Source: Pantoea sp050157905
GTDB taxonomy: Bacteria > Pseudomonadota > Gammaproteobacteria > Enterobacterales > Enterobacteriaceae
Reading direction: 5' to 3'
Length of the DNA stretch: 64,000 nucleotides
Assembly (NCBI RefSeq): GCF_050157905.1
Contig: NZ_JBKIWZ010000001.1
Coordinates: forward strand, 2,480,001 to 2,544,000
How positions within the stretch are numbered: position 1 is the first letter of the stretch; every line of letters begins with the position of its first letter. Positions 34,928 through 43,747 of this stretch are shown piece by piece. The position numbers and the translations under genes are program-made. The notes below the pieces were generated by a model that worked only from the letters and a program-made list of their open reading frames with translations, was not told where the DNA came from and did not search any database.

Positions 34928-35168
34928 GGTTGCGCTGCTGGATCAGATTGACCATCCGCTTAAGTTCAGGATCTTTTGGCTCACCGTGATTCATCAGCCA
35001 GTTAAACAGATCGGGATCGTCACTCTTCAGCAGGGCTACAAACACCCGCTTATCGGTGTCGCTCAGCGTGTCATACTCAAATTTGAAGAACGGCATAATC
35101 GCCACATCCAGCTCCAGCATGCCGCGACGGCAGGCCCACTGAATACGTGATTTATCATTAATATCCAT
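34902..35168 (-). CDS. sdhE: Succinate dehydrogenase flavinylation factor SdhE
   Basis: An 88-aa protein of the SdhE/YgfY family (E. coli 88), which promotes covalent FAD attachment to SdhA and FrdA. The conserved RGxxE motif is present in ACRRGMLELDVAIMPFF. The remaining helices, including VFVALLKSDDPDLFNWLMNH, match the family. It overlaps ygfX downstream and is divergent from ygfZ. Confidence 0.95.
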   Translation of the reverse strand: MDINDKSRIQWACRRGMLELDVAIMPFFKFEYDTLSDTDKRVFVALLKSDDPDLFNWLMNHGEPKDPELKRMVNLIQQRNHDRGPVAM

Positions 35169-35394
35169 GCATCAGTTTCCACAGTTCACAACGTGGCGCC
35201 TAGTGTAACCTGGTTTAATCCCGCTCGCAGGCATGGCGTCTTATGCTGTGCAACCTGCCACATTTCAGGCCGGATCTTTTCAGGGTTATCACGCCTTTTG
35301 TGCGCCGTTTTCCGTAAACAGGTTGCATTGCCAGTCGGCTCTTTTAACATTGAAGACACTGTTCCGGATGAACCTTCTTACACAGGATATCTCC

Positions 35395-36381
35395 ATGCCC
35401 ACTTTTACTTTACCGCCGCGCCAGCCTGCCGCGTCGTCCCGTCTGCCGTTAACCCTGATGTCACTGGATAACTGGGCACTGGTTTCCATCACCGGTGCCG
35501 ACAGCACCGCTTACCTGCAGGGTCAGCTGACGCTGGATGTTGCGTCACTGGATGCCGATCACCACTCACCCGCCGCGCACTGCGATGCAAAGGGCAAGAT
35601 GTGGAGTAGCCTGCGCCTGTTTCATCGCGGAGAAGGCTATGCCTATCTGATCCGCCGTGCATTGCGCGACACCCAGCTGACCGAGTTAAAGAAATATGCG
35701 GTCTTTTCGAAAGTAACGATGGTTGCCGATGATGAGTCAGTGGTGCTGGGCGTGGCCGGATTTCAGGCGCGCGCTGCGCTGACCAGTCTGTTTGACAGCC
35801 TGCCCGACAGCGAAAAGCCGGTGGTGCAGCAGGGTGAGACCACGCTGCTCTGGTTCGCGTATCCGGCCGAACGCTTCCTGATTGTCACCTCACTGGCAGT
35901 AGCGGAGACGCTGAAGCAGAAGCTCAACGACGATGCGCAATTCAATGACAGTCAGCAGTGGCTGGCACTGGATATCGAAGCAGGGATTCCGGTAATCGAT
36001 CCGGCCACCAGCGTGCAGTTTATTCCGCAGGCCACAAACCTGCAGGCGCTGGATGCCATCAGCTTTAAAAAGGGGTGCTATGCCGGTCAGGAGATGGTGG
36101 CCAGGGCCAAATATCGCGGTGCCAATAAGCGCGCGCTTTACTGGCTGGCAGGCCAGGCAAGCCATCTGCCCGAAGCGAATGGCTCACTGGAGCTGCAGAT
36201 AGGCGATCGCTGGCGTCGTACCGGCAGCGTGCTGGCCGCGGTGCAGTTAGATGACGGCACCAGCTGGATTCAGGTGGTGCTCAACAACGATCTGGAGCCA
36301 GATAGCGTGCTGCGGGTTGAAGGGGATGAGGGCGGCCGTCTGACCATTCAGCCGCTGCCCTATTCGCTGGACGAAGGCTGA
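35395..36381 (+). CDS. ygfZ: tRNA-modifying / Fe-S maintenance folate-binding protein YgfZ
   Basis: A 328-aa folate-binding protein (E. coli 326) needed for activity of several Fe-S enzymes such as MiaB. The hallmark motif KGCYxGQE appears as KKGCYAGQEMVARAKYRG, with the functional Cys. The GcvT-like fold begins WALVSITGADSTAYLQGQLT. ATG 35395 has AGGA seven bases upstream; the open frame reaching back to 35233 is not supported. It is divergent from sdhE. Confidence 0.95.
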   Translation: MPTFTLPPRQPAASSRLPLTLMSLDNWALVSITGADSTAYLQGQLTLDVASLDADHHSPAAHCDAKGKMWSSLRLFHRGEGYAYLIRRALRDTQLTELKKYAVFSKVTMVADDESVVLGVAGFQARAALTSLFDSLPDSEKPVVQQGETTLLWFAYPAERFLIVTSLAVAETLKQKLNDDAQFNDSQQWLALDIEAGIPVIDPATSVQFIPQATNLQALDAISFKKGCYAGQEMVARAKYRGANKRALYWLAGQASHLPEANGSLELQIGDRWRRTGSVLAAVQLDDGTSWIQVVLNNDLEPDSVLRVEGDEGGRLTIQPLPYSLDEG

Positions 36382-36389
36382 TTCCGCCT

Positions 36390-36420
36390 GCTGGCCCTTC
36401 CGTTCAGTGGACGGGCCAGC
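36390..36420. terminator. Hairpin between convergent ygfZ and yqfA
   Basis: GCTGGCCC at 36390-36397 and GGGCCAGC at 36413-36420 form an 8-bp stem with further pairing inside the loop. No T tract follows on plus. It sits 9 bp after the ygfZ stop and 25 bp after the yqfA stop, so it could serve both. Confidence 0.45.
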
Positions 36421-36444
36421 ACGGCTTAGCGGAACAGGCTGGCA

Positions 36445-37110
36445 TCAGCGAACATAGAAGTAGATGGAGCAGAAATGGCAGAGGCTGCCGCCCAGTACAA
36501 ATCCATGCCAGATGGCGTGGTTATAGGGAATGCGCCGCGCCACATAGAAAATGACCCCCAGCGAATAGACAATCCCGCCCGCCGCCAGCAGCCAGACGCA
36601 GCCCGGCGGCAGGATCATCGCCAGCTGATAAACCACGATCAGCGAAAGCCACCCCATGCAGAGATAGGTCACCAGCGAGAGCGCTTTAAAACGCTCGGCT
36701 ATCGTGAGCTTAAACAGCACGCCAGAAAGCGCCAGCAGCCAGATAACCGCCATCAATCCGTAGGCCAACGGCGTTCGCAAACCGACCAGCAGAAACGGCG
36801 TATAGGTGCCGGCAATCAGCAGATAGATGGCGCAGTGATCCAGCTTTTTCAGCCAGGGCCTGACCGGGCCAGCAGGGATTGCGTGGTAAAGCGTCGAGGC
36901 GAGAAACAGCAGGATCATGCTGCCGCCATAGAGGCTATAACTGATAAACGTTAACGCGTCCGCCTGTCTTTCAACGGCCTGATGTAGCATCAGCACCAGC
37001 CCGACAATGCCGAAAAGGCAGCCGAGACCGTGACTGATACTGTTAGCGATTTCTTCTGCGAACCAGTCGCCCGCAGCGGACCGGGCTTTATGAGAGAGCG
37101 TCGTGGTCAT
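36445..37110 (-). CDS. yqfA: Hemolysin III-family membrane protein YqfA
   Basis: A 221-aa protein with seven predicted helices (E. coli 219), of the hemolysin III/PAQR family. Family residues are present: AEEIANSISHGLG at the start, GGSMILLFLASTLYHAIP with the conserved Ser and His, LKKLDHCAIYLLIAGTYTP with the Asp, and NHAIWHGFVLGGSLCHF with the last His pair; these bind zinc in PAQR proteins. In E. coli it was linked to fatty-acid control. I use ATG 37110, which has AGGA at good spacing. Confidence 0.93.
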   Translation of the reverse strand: MTTTLSHKARSAAGDWFAEEIANSISHGLGCLFGIVGLVLMLHQAVERQADALTFISYSLYGGSMILLFLASTLYHAIPAGPVRPWLKKLDHCAIYLLIAGTYTPFLLVGLRTPLAYGLMAVIWLLALSGVLFKLTIAERFKALSLVTYLCMGWLSLIVVYQLAMILPPGCVWLLAAGGIVYSLGVIFYVARRIPYNHAIWHGFVLGGSLCHFCSIYFYVR

Positions 37111-37277
37111 TTCCATTTCCTGAGTAACACTGGCACTGAAATCACGCTCTTCAGCGTAACCAACATTTTTTTCAGTGTACAGTTGTACGCTAAAAATTTC
37201 TGCTGTGATTCTCTGTCCCTGATTTGCACGCTAAATCTGATAAGCTAACCACCGGTCAACTGTTCAACGAGTCACTC

Positions 37278-37994
37278 ATGTTATCGCATCGCGATCTCGC
37301 CCGCCTTAACGATCTGGAAATGCAGGTCTATCAGTTCATCATTAAGCACCGTGAAAGCGTCAGCTATATGACGATTCGCGAACTGGCTGAGCAGACGGGC
37401 GTCTCTACCACCACCGTGCTGCGTTTCTGCCGCAAAATGGGCTGTGAAGGCTGGTCAGAATTCCGCATCCGTCTGCGATTGAACGAGCAGAGCCCGCCCT
37501 TGCTTAACACGGCAGGCGTCAGCGATATGCTGAGCTTTTTTAAAAGTATCAATAACCCTGAATTTGAAGATCTCATTGCGCAGGTTGCACAAAAGATTAA
37601 TCAGGCGGAGCAGGTTTTCTTTATTGGCGTCGGCACCTCCGGCAGCCTGGCAAAATATGGCGCGCGTTTCTTTTCTAATCTCGGCAAATTCAGCCACGCG
37701 ATTGACGATCCTTATTATCCCGTCACGCCTGACCTTTATGACAATGCTGTGGCGATTGTTCTTTCCGTTTCCGGTGAAACCGAAGAAATCCTGCGCATTG
37801 CCAGTCAGTTCAGCCTGAACAAGTGTAAGATCGTCGCCATTACCAACACGGAAAGCTGCTCGCTGGCAAAGCTGGCCGATTTCTCACTTTGCTATCATGT
37901 GCCGATTATCCGCACGGCAGATCATTGTGACATTACGACCCAGGTGCCGGTCACCTATATTATTGAAGCGATCGGTCGTCAGCTGGGAAAATAA
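37278..37994 (+). CDS. RpiR-family transcriptional regulator (HTH plus SIS domain)
   Basis: A 238-aa regulator. The N-terminal RpiR HTH spans about 1-75 (MTIRELAEQTGVSTTTVLRF, then CRKMGCEGWSEF). The C-terminal SIS domain, which binds phosphosugars, spans about 105-225 (VFFIGVGTSGSLAKYGARF, LSVSGETEEILRIA). It lies 115 bp upstream of bglA on the same strand, so a 6-phospho-beta-glucoside or sugar phosphate signal controlling bglA is a reasonable inference. E. coli K-12 lacks this gene between yqfA and bglA. ATG 37278 is preferred to the TTG at 37224. Confidence 0.85.
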   Translation: MLSHRDLARLNDLEMQVYQFIIKHRESVSYMTIRELAEQTGVSTTTVLRFCRKMGCEGWSEFRIRLRLNEQSPPLLNTAGVSDMLSFFKSINNPEFEDLIAQVAQKINQAEQVFFIGVGTSGSLAKYGARFFSNLGKFSHAIDDPYYPVTPDLYDNAVAIVLSVSGETEEILRIASQFSLNKCKIVAITNTESCSLAKLADFSLCYHVPIIRTADHCDITTQVPVTYIIEAIGRQLGK

Positions 37995-38109
37995 AACAGC
38001 CTGTTTTTCAGATGTAACAAACGCAATATCCGGCGCACTGTTATATCGTGACTTTCTTTAGGTCCTTGCTACACTCAGCTCAATTTCACTATCCGCAACG
38101 GAGTCGTGC

Positions 38110-39549
38110 ATGAGTGCAGAATTGCAGTTACCAAAGGGCTTTCTCTGGGGCGGCGCCGTCGCCGCGCATCAGGTTGAAGGCGGCTGGGATCAGGGTGGCA
38201 AAGGCGTAAGCATTGCTGATGTCCTCACCGGCGGTTCCCATGGCGTGGACCGGGAGATCACCGATGGCGTGCAGCCCGGCTGCTTTTATCCAAACCATCA
38301 GGGCGTGGAGTTTTATTCCCATTACAAACAGGATATCGCGCTGTTCGCCGAGATGGGCTTCAGATGTTTCCGCACTTCCATCGCCTGGACCCGCATCTTC
38401 CCCAACGGCGATGAGCAGCAGCCCAACGAAGCCGGCCTGCAGTTTTATGACGATCTGTTTGATGAACTGCTGAAGTATGGCATTGAACCGGTCATCACCC
38501 TGTCGCATTTTGAAATGCCTTATCACCTGGTGAAAGAGTATGGCGGCTGGCATAACCGCAAAGTGGTCGACTTCTTTGTGCGCTTCAGCGAAGTCGTGCT
38601 GAACCGCTATAAGAACAAGGTCAGGTACTGGATGACCTTTAACGAGATCAACAACCAGCGCAACTGGCAGTATCCGCTGTTTGGCTACTGCTGCTCAGGC
38701 GTGATCTTCACAGAGCATGAGAAGCCGGAACAGGCAATGTATCAGGTGATGCATCACCAGTTTGTTGCCAGCGCCCGGGTGGTGAAGCTCGGCCACGCCA
38801 TCAACCCTGAGTTTAAGATTGGCTGCATGATCGCCATGGTGCCGGTCTATCCCTTCTCCTGCCATCCGGATGATGTTGTGCTGGCTCAGGAAGCGATGCA
38901 TCAGCGTTATGTCTTCAGTGACGTGCAGATGCGCGGTGCCTACCCGGCCTACACCCTTAAAGAGTGGGCGCGCAAAGGCTATGACATTCAGATGGAAGCT
39001 GACGATGCCCGCACGCTGCGCGAGGGATGCGCAGACTATGTGGGCTTCAGCTACTACATGAGTAATGCCGTGAAGACGGATGCCAGCGGTGTTGACGATC
39101 CTATTACCGGCTTTGAAGGTGTGGTGAAGAACCCGCATGTAAAAGCCTCAGACTGGGGCTGGCAGATTGACCCGGTGGGTCTGCGCTATGTTCTGAACGA
39201 TCTGTATGAACGCTACCAGAAACCGCTGTTTATTGTGGAGAATGGCTTTGGCGCTATCGATAAGCCCAATGCCGATGGTGTGATTGAAGATGACTACCGC
39301 ATCGACTACCTGCGCGCGCATATTGAAGAGATGAAGAAAGCCGTCACCTGGGATGGCGTAGACCTGATGGGTTATACGCCATGGGGCTGTCTGGACTGTG
39401 TCTCTTTTACCACCGGTCAGTACGACAAGCGTTACGGCTTCATTCACGTGAACAAAAACGATGACGGCAGCGGTGATTTTTCCCGAGCGAAGAAGAAGAG
39501 CTTCAGCTGGTATCAGCAGGTTATCGCCAGCAACGGCGAAAACCTGTAA
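38110..39549 (+). CDS. bglA: 6-phospho-beta-glucosidase A (GH1)
   Basis: Hydrolyses phosphorylated beta-glucosides such as arbutin- and salicin-6-phosphate after PTS uptake. 479 aa, the E. coli BglA length. GH1 signatures: the N-terminal FLWGGAVAAHQVEGGW, acid/base Glu in MTFNEINNQRNW, nucleophile Glu in FIVENGFGAIDKP. The phosphate-binding region SFTTGQYDKRYGFIHV is typical of 6-phospho-glycosidases. It follows the RpiR regulator and is convergent with ygfF. Confidence 0.97.
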   Translation: MSAELQLPKGFLWGGAVAAHQVEGGWDQGGKGVSIADVLTGGSHGVDREITDGVQPGCFYPNHQGVEFYSHYKQDIALFAEMGFRCFRTSIAWTRIFPNGDEQQPNEAGLQFYDDLFDELLKYGIEPVITLSHFEMPYHLVKEYGGWHNRKVVDFFVRFSEVVLNRYKNKVRYWMTFNEINNQRNWQYPLFGYCCSGVIFTEHEKPEQAMYQVMHHQFVASARVVKLGHAINPEFKIGCMIAMVPVYPFSCHPDDVVLAQEAMHQRYVFSDVQMRGAYPAYTLKEWARKGYDIQMEADDARTLREGCADYVGFSYYMSNAVKTDASGVDDPITGFEGVVKNPHVKASDWGWQIDPVGLRYVLNDLYERYQKPLFIVENGFGAIDKPNADGVIEDDYRIDYLRAHIEEMKKAVTWDGVDLMGYTPWGCLDCVSFTTGQYDKRYGFIHVNKNDDGSGDFSRAKKKSFSWYQQVIASNGENL

Positions 39550-39579
39550 CGCCTTGCGCCCGCCCCCGGGCAATGCGGA

Positions 39580-40323
39580 TTAACGGCCACCGGCAGCGTC
39601 AATGATGCTGCCGGTGACATAAGAAGCTGCCTCGCTGGCCAGCCAGACGATAGCTTCTGCTACCTCTTCGGCTCTGCCGCCCCGTCCCATCGGGATTGCG
39701 CTGGCCAGCCGATCCACTCTGCCTGGCTCGCCGCCATCGGCATGCATCTCTGTGTAGATGAATCCCGGCCGGACACCATTCACCCGAATCCCCTGCTGCG
39801 CCACTTCCAGTGATAAACCTTTAGTCAGCGTATCCATCGCCCCTTTTGAGGCGGCGTAATCAACATATTCGCCTGGCGCACCGATACGGGATGCCGCTGA
39901 TGAGACATTGACGATCGCCCCGCCCTGACCGCCATGATGGGTGCCCATTCGCTTCACCGCCTCGCGACAGCAGAGAAAGGTGCCGATAACGTTAGTGGCA
40001 AATACCTTCTGCAGGCGCGCCATATCCAGATCTTCGGTACGGCACTGCTGAAACAGAATCCCGGCATTGTTCACCAGCAGCGTCAGCGGTTCCGGCTGCT
40101 GGTCGAGCTGCGCAAAGAGCGCCATCACTTCCGCTTCATCGCTGATGTCTGCCCGGATAGCAAAGGCGTCACCGCCCTGCTGCCGGATCTGCGCCACCAC
40201 CTGCCGGGCTTCCTCTTCACGCTGATGATAGTTCACCGCGACCCGGTATCCCCGGGCGGCCAGCAACTGCGCGGTGGCCCGTCCGATGCCCCGGCTGCCG
40301 CCCGTTACCAGTGCCAGTTTCAT
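39580..40323 (-). CDS. ygfF: SDR-family NAD(P)-dependent oxidoreductase YgfF
   Basis: A classical short-chain dehydrogenase of 247 aa, the length of E. coli YgfF. Motifs: the dinucleotide-binding TGGSRGIG, LLVNNAGIL, catalytic Ser in VNVSSAASRIG and Tyr/Lys in YVDYAASKGAM, then PGFIYTEMHADGGEPGR. The substrate is unknown. It lies just downstream of gcvP on the same strand; its ribosome site (AGGAG) directly follows the gcv terminator T tract, so it may depend on read-through or on a promoter I did not see. Confidence 0.92.
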   Translation of the reverse strand: MKLALVTGGSRGIGRATAQLLAARGYRVAVNYHQREEEARQVVAQIRQQGGDAFAIRADISDEAEVMALFAQLDQQPEPLTLLVNNAGILFQQCRTEDLDMARLQKVFATNVIGTFLCCREAVKRMGTHHGGQGGAIVNVSSAASRIGAPGEYVDYAASKGAMDTLTKGLSLEVAQQGIRVNGVRPGFIYTEMHADGGEPGRVDRLASAIPMGRGGRAEEVAEAIVWLASEAASYVTGSIIDAAGGR

Positions 40324-40335
40324 GCTGCTTCTCCT

Positions 40336-40361
40336 AAAAAAAAGGGCCGACGAATCGGCCC
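40336..40361 (-). terminator. Rho-independent terminator of the gcvTHP operon
   Basis: On minus, GGGCCGA/TCGGCCC (7 bp, 4-nt loop) runs into eight T, 22 bp after the gcvP stop. Confidence 0.9.
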
Positions 40362-40383
40362 GGTGGGGTGATGACTCTGCGCG

Positions 40384-43257
40384 TTACTGATAGTCGCTCA
40401 TCGGCACACAGGAGCAGAACAGGTTACGGTCACCAAAAACATCATCCAGACGCTTTACCGTTGGCCAGTATTTGTTATGGCTGCCTGCCGGGAAGACCGC
40501 CAGTTCACGGCTGTAAGGGTGCGACCACTCACTGACGATTTCCAGCTGAGTATGGGGCGCATTCACCAGCGGGTTGTCGTCCAGCGGCCACTCTCCTGCA
40601 GCCACCCGGTCGATCTCCATGCGGATAGCCAGCATCGCGTCGATAAAACGATCCAGTTCAATTTTGCTCTCTGACTCTGTCGGCTCGACCATCAGGGTAC
40701 CCGCGACCGGGAACGACATGGTCGGTGCATGGAAGCCGAAATCAATCAGGCGTTTCGCAATATCCAGCTCACTGATACCGGTCTGCTCTTTCAGCGGACG
40801 GATGTCGAGAATACATTCGTGCGCCACACGCCCGTCACGACCGGTATAGAGTACCGGATAGGCGGACTTCAGGCGGCTGGCAATGTAGTTGGCGTTCAGA
40901 ATCGCTACCGAACTGGCCTGTTTCAATCCCTCTGCGCCCATCATACGAATGTACATCCAGCTGATTGGCAGGATAGAGGCGCTGCCAAACGGCGCTGCGG
41001 AGACGGCCCCCTGCTGCGTCAGGATATCGTCGATCTGTACGACGCTGTGTCCCGGAACAAAGGGCGCGAGGTGCGCTTTTACGCCAATCGGGCCCATGCC
41101 CGGGCCGCCGCCGCCGTGCGGGATGCAGAAGGTTTTATGCAGGTTCAGGTGCGAGACATCCGCGCCGATATAACCCGGCGTGGTGATGCCGACCTGCGCG
41201 TTCATGTTTGCACCATCCAGATAAACCTGACCGCCATACTGATGCACAATCTGGCACACTTCGCGGATCGTCTCTTCATAGACGCCGTGCGTGGACGGAT
41301 ACGTCACCATGATACAGGAGAGTTTATCGCCCGCCTGCGCCGCTTTTTCACGCAGATCGTTGAGGTCGATGTTGCCCTGCTTGTCACAGGCCACCACCAC
41401 CACGTCCATGCCCGCCATCTGCGCGGAAGCCGGGTTGGTGCCGTGCGCCGAATTTGGAATCAGGCAGAGATGGCGATCGCTCTCGCCACGGCTTTCATGG
41501 TAACGACGAATGGCCAGCAGCCCGGCATATTCGCCCTGCGCGCCCGAGTTAGGCTGCATACAGAGCGCATCATAGCCGGTGAGCTGTACCAGCCACTGCG
41601 AAAGCTGGCCGATCATCTGCAGGTAGCCGGTGGCCTGCTCTGCCGGGCAGAACGGATGCAGCTCCGCAAATTCCGGCCAGGTGATCGGAATCATTTCGGC
41701 GGCGGCGTTGAGCTTCATGGTGCAGGAGCCGAGGGGGATCATCGCCTGGTTCAGCGCCAGATCCTTTTTCTCCAGGCTGTGCATGTAACGCATCATCTCG
41801 GTTTCGCTATGATGACGGTTGAAGACCGGGTGGGTCAGAATCTCACTCTGACGCTGCAGCCCCGCCGGAATCGCGTGGCCTGCGAGGGCGACGTCGCTGT
41901 CGAGCGCGTCCAGATTCTGACCGTGGTCATCGCCCAGCAGAATCTCGAACAGCGCCAGGATATCGTCACGGCAGGTGGTTTCATCCAGCGTGATACCCAC
42001 CGCGTTGTGGATGTCGCTGCGCAGGTTTACGCCAAAGCTCAGTGCGCGATTCAGCACGGCGGCTTTATCCGCCACGTCGACCGTCAGCGTGTCGAACCAG
42101 TGCTGATGGCGCAGCGTCAGGCCGCCCTGCTGCAGTCCCGCCGCCAAAATGCTGGTGAAGCGATGAATGCGCGAGGCGATGCGTTTCAGACCCGCCGGGC
42201 CATGGAACACCGCATAGAGACCGGCGATGTTGGCCAGCAGTACCTGCGAGGTACAGATGTTGGAGTTGGCCTTTTCACGGCGGATATGCTGTTCGCGGGT
42301 CTGCATTGCCATACGCAGCGCGGTGTTGCCTGCGGCATCGCGCGACACTCCGATGATACGGCCGGGCATAGAACGCTTATGCTCGTCGCGGCTGGCGAAG
42401 AAGGCGGCGTGCGGGCCGCCATAACCCATAGGCACCCCAAAACGCTGGGCTGAACCAAAGACAATGTCTGCGCCCTGCCTGCCCGGCGCCTCCAGTAAGA
42501 CCAGCGACATAAAGTCCGCCGCCATGCTTACCACCACTTTGCGCGCTTTCAGTTCGCCAATCAGCGCGCTGTAATCATGCGTGTCGCCAGTGGTGCCGAC
42601 CTGTTGCAGCAGCACGCCAAACAGGTCCTCATGCTCAGCCGCTTTTTCTGCACGATCCACGATCAGTTCAAAGCCAAAGGTTTCCGCACGGGTGCGGACC
42701 ACATCCAGCGTCTGCGGATGAATATCATCGGCAATAAAAAATTTGTTGGCGTTTTTGAGCTTGCTGACGCGTTTTGCCATCGCCATCGCTTCCGCCGCGG
42801 CGGTCGCCTCATCCAGCAGAGAGGCCGAGGCGATATCCATGCCGGTAAGGTCCAGCGTCAGCTGCTGGAAGTTCAGCAGTGCTTCCAGACGGCCCTGGGA
42901 AACTTCCGGCTGATAAGGAGTATAAGCCGTGTACCAGCCCGGATTCTCCAGCATATTACGCAGAATCACTGGTGGCGTGATCACCGCGCTGTATCCCATC
43001 CCAATCCAGGATTTGTAACGCAGGTTCTGGCTGGCCATCGCTTTCAGCTCCGCCAGCGCCTGCTGTTCCGTGACGGCATCGCCCACCGCGGGCGGGCCCG
43101 GTAGCTGAATGTCTGCCGGCACAATCGTACCGATCAGCGCCTCCAGCGAGCGGGCACCAATGGCTTCGAGCATTAGCGCCTGCTGCTCAGGTGAAGGACC
43201 AATATGGCGCTCGATGAAAGCACCGTTGTGTTCAAGCTGGCTGAGAGTCTGAGTCAT
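40384..43257 (-). CDS. gcvP: Glycine dehydrogenase (decarboxylating), P protein
   Basis: PLP-dependent decarboxylation of glycine, passing the aminomethyl group to lipoyl-GcvH. 957 aa, the E. coli length, when started at ATG 43257 (MTQTLSQLEHNGAFIERHIG); a longer frame reaches into the gcvH-gcvP gap. The PLP lysine is in SHLNLHKTFCIPHGGGGPG. The N-terminal half contains NMLENPGWYTAYTPYQPEVS and the C-terminal half LCMQPNSGAQGEYAGLLAIR. Last gene of the gcvTHP operon. Confidence 0.98.
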   Translation of the reverse strand: MTQTLSQLEHNGAFIERHIGPSPEQQALMLEAIGARSLEALIGTIVPADIQLPGPPAVGDAVTEQQALAELKAMASQNLRYKSWIGMGYSAVITPPVILRNMLENPGWYTAYTPYQPEVSQGRLEALLNFQQLTLDLTGMDIASASLLDEATAAAEAMAMAKRVSKLKNANKFFIADDIHPQTLDVVRTRAETFGFELIVDRAEKAAEHEDLFGVLLQQVGTTGDTHDYSALIGELKARKVVVSMAADFMSLVLLEAPGRQGADIVFGSAQRFGVPMGYGGPHAAFFASRDEHKRSMPGRIIGVSRDAAGNTALRMAMQTREQHIRREKANSNICTSQVLLANIAGLYAVFHGPAGLKRIASRIHRFTSILAAGLQQGGLTLRHQHWFDTLTVDVADKAAVLNRALSFGVNLRSDIHNAVGITLDETTCRDDILALFEILLGDDHGQNLDALDSDVALAGHAIPAGLQRQSEILTHPVFNRHHSETEMMRYMHSLEKKDLALNQAMIPLGSCTMKLNAAAEMIPITWPEFAELHPFCPAEQATGYLQMIGQLSQWLVQLTGYDALCMQPNSGAQGEYAGLLAIRRYHESRGESDRHLCLIPNSAHGTNPASAQMAGMDVVVVACDKQGNIDLNDLREKAAQAGDKLSCIMVTYPSTHGVYEETIREVCQIVHQYGGQVYLDGANMNAQVGITTPGYIGADVSHLNLHKTFCIPHGGGGPGMGPIGVKAHLAPFVPGHSVVQIDDILTQQGAVSAAPFGSASILPISWMYIRMMGAEGLKQASSVAILNANYIASRLKSAYPVLYTGRDGRVAHECILDIRPLKEQTGISELDIAKRLIDFGFHAPTMSFPVAGTLMVEPTESESKIELDRFIDAMLAIRMEIDRVAAGEWPLDDNPLVNAPHTQLEIVSEWSHPYSRELAVFPAGSHNKYWPTVKRLDDVFGDRNLFCSCVPMSDYQ

Positions 43258-43337
43258 TAGCAGTAAATCCTGAATCGGGCTGGGGGAACCGAAGATCAAA
43301 AAGAAATCTGCGGCCTCGCTGCGAGGCCGCCTGACGA

Positions 43338-43724
43338 CTACTCGTCGATGGAGGCTTTATACGCATCGGCATCCAGCAGCGAGTCGATTTCAGACTCGTC
43401 GCTGGCTTTGAGTTTAAATAACCAGCCACCGTCATAGGGTTCGCTGTTGACCTGCTCAGGTGAGTCGGTCAGCGCGTCATTGACCGCGACCACTTCGCCG
43501 CTGATCGGCGCATAAATATCTGAAGCGGCTTTAACAGACTCGGCGACCGCGCACTCTTCACCTGCGGCAAAGGTCGCGCCCACTTCCGGCAGGTCGACGA
43601 ACACCATGTCGCCCAGTAATTCCTGCGCATGTTCCGTGATACCCACGGTGTAGCTGCCGTCGGCTTCTTTACGCACCCACTCGTGGCTGTCACGGTACTT
43701 CAACGTATTTGGCACATTGCTCAT
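43338..43724 (-). CDS. gcvH: Glycine cleavage system H protein
   Basis: Lipoyl carrier that shuttles the aminomethyl group between GcvP, GcvT and lipoamide dehydrogenase. 128 aa (E. coli 129). The lipoylated Lys is in AVAESVKAASDIYAPISGEV, and the N-terminus ending in YRDSHEWVRKEADGSYTVGI is the family pattern. It lies 23 bp after gcvT and 80 bp before gcvP. Confidence 0.98.
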   Translation of the reverse strand: MSNVPNTLKYRDSHEWVRKEADGSYTVGITEHAQELLGDMVFVDLPEVGATFAAGEECAVAESVKAASDIYAPISGEVVAVNDALTDSPEQVNSEPYDGGWLFKLKASDESEIDSLLDADAYKASIDE

Positions 43725-43747
43725 TGGCCATTTCTCCTGAATAAAAT

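Noticed and set aside
40729..42453. 574-codon plus-strand open frame
   Set aside because: Antisense to gcvP, which is conserved over its full length; the translation is His/Arg/Gln-rich and without motifs.
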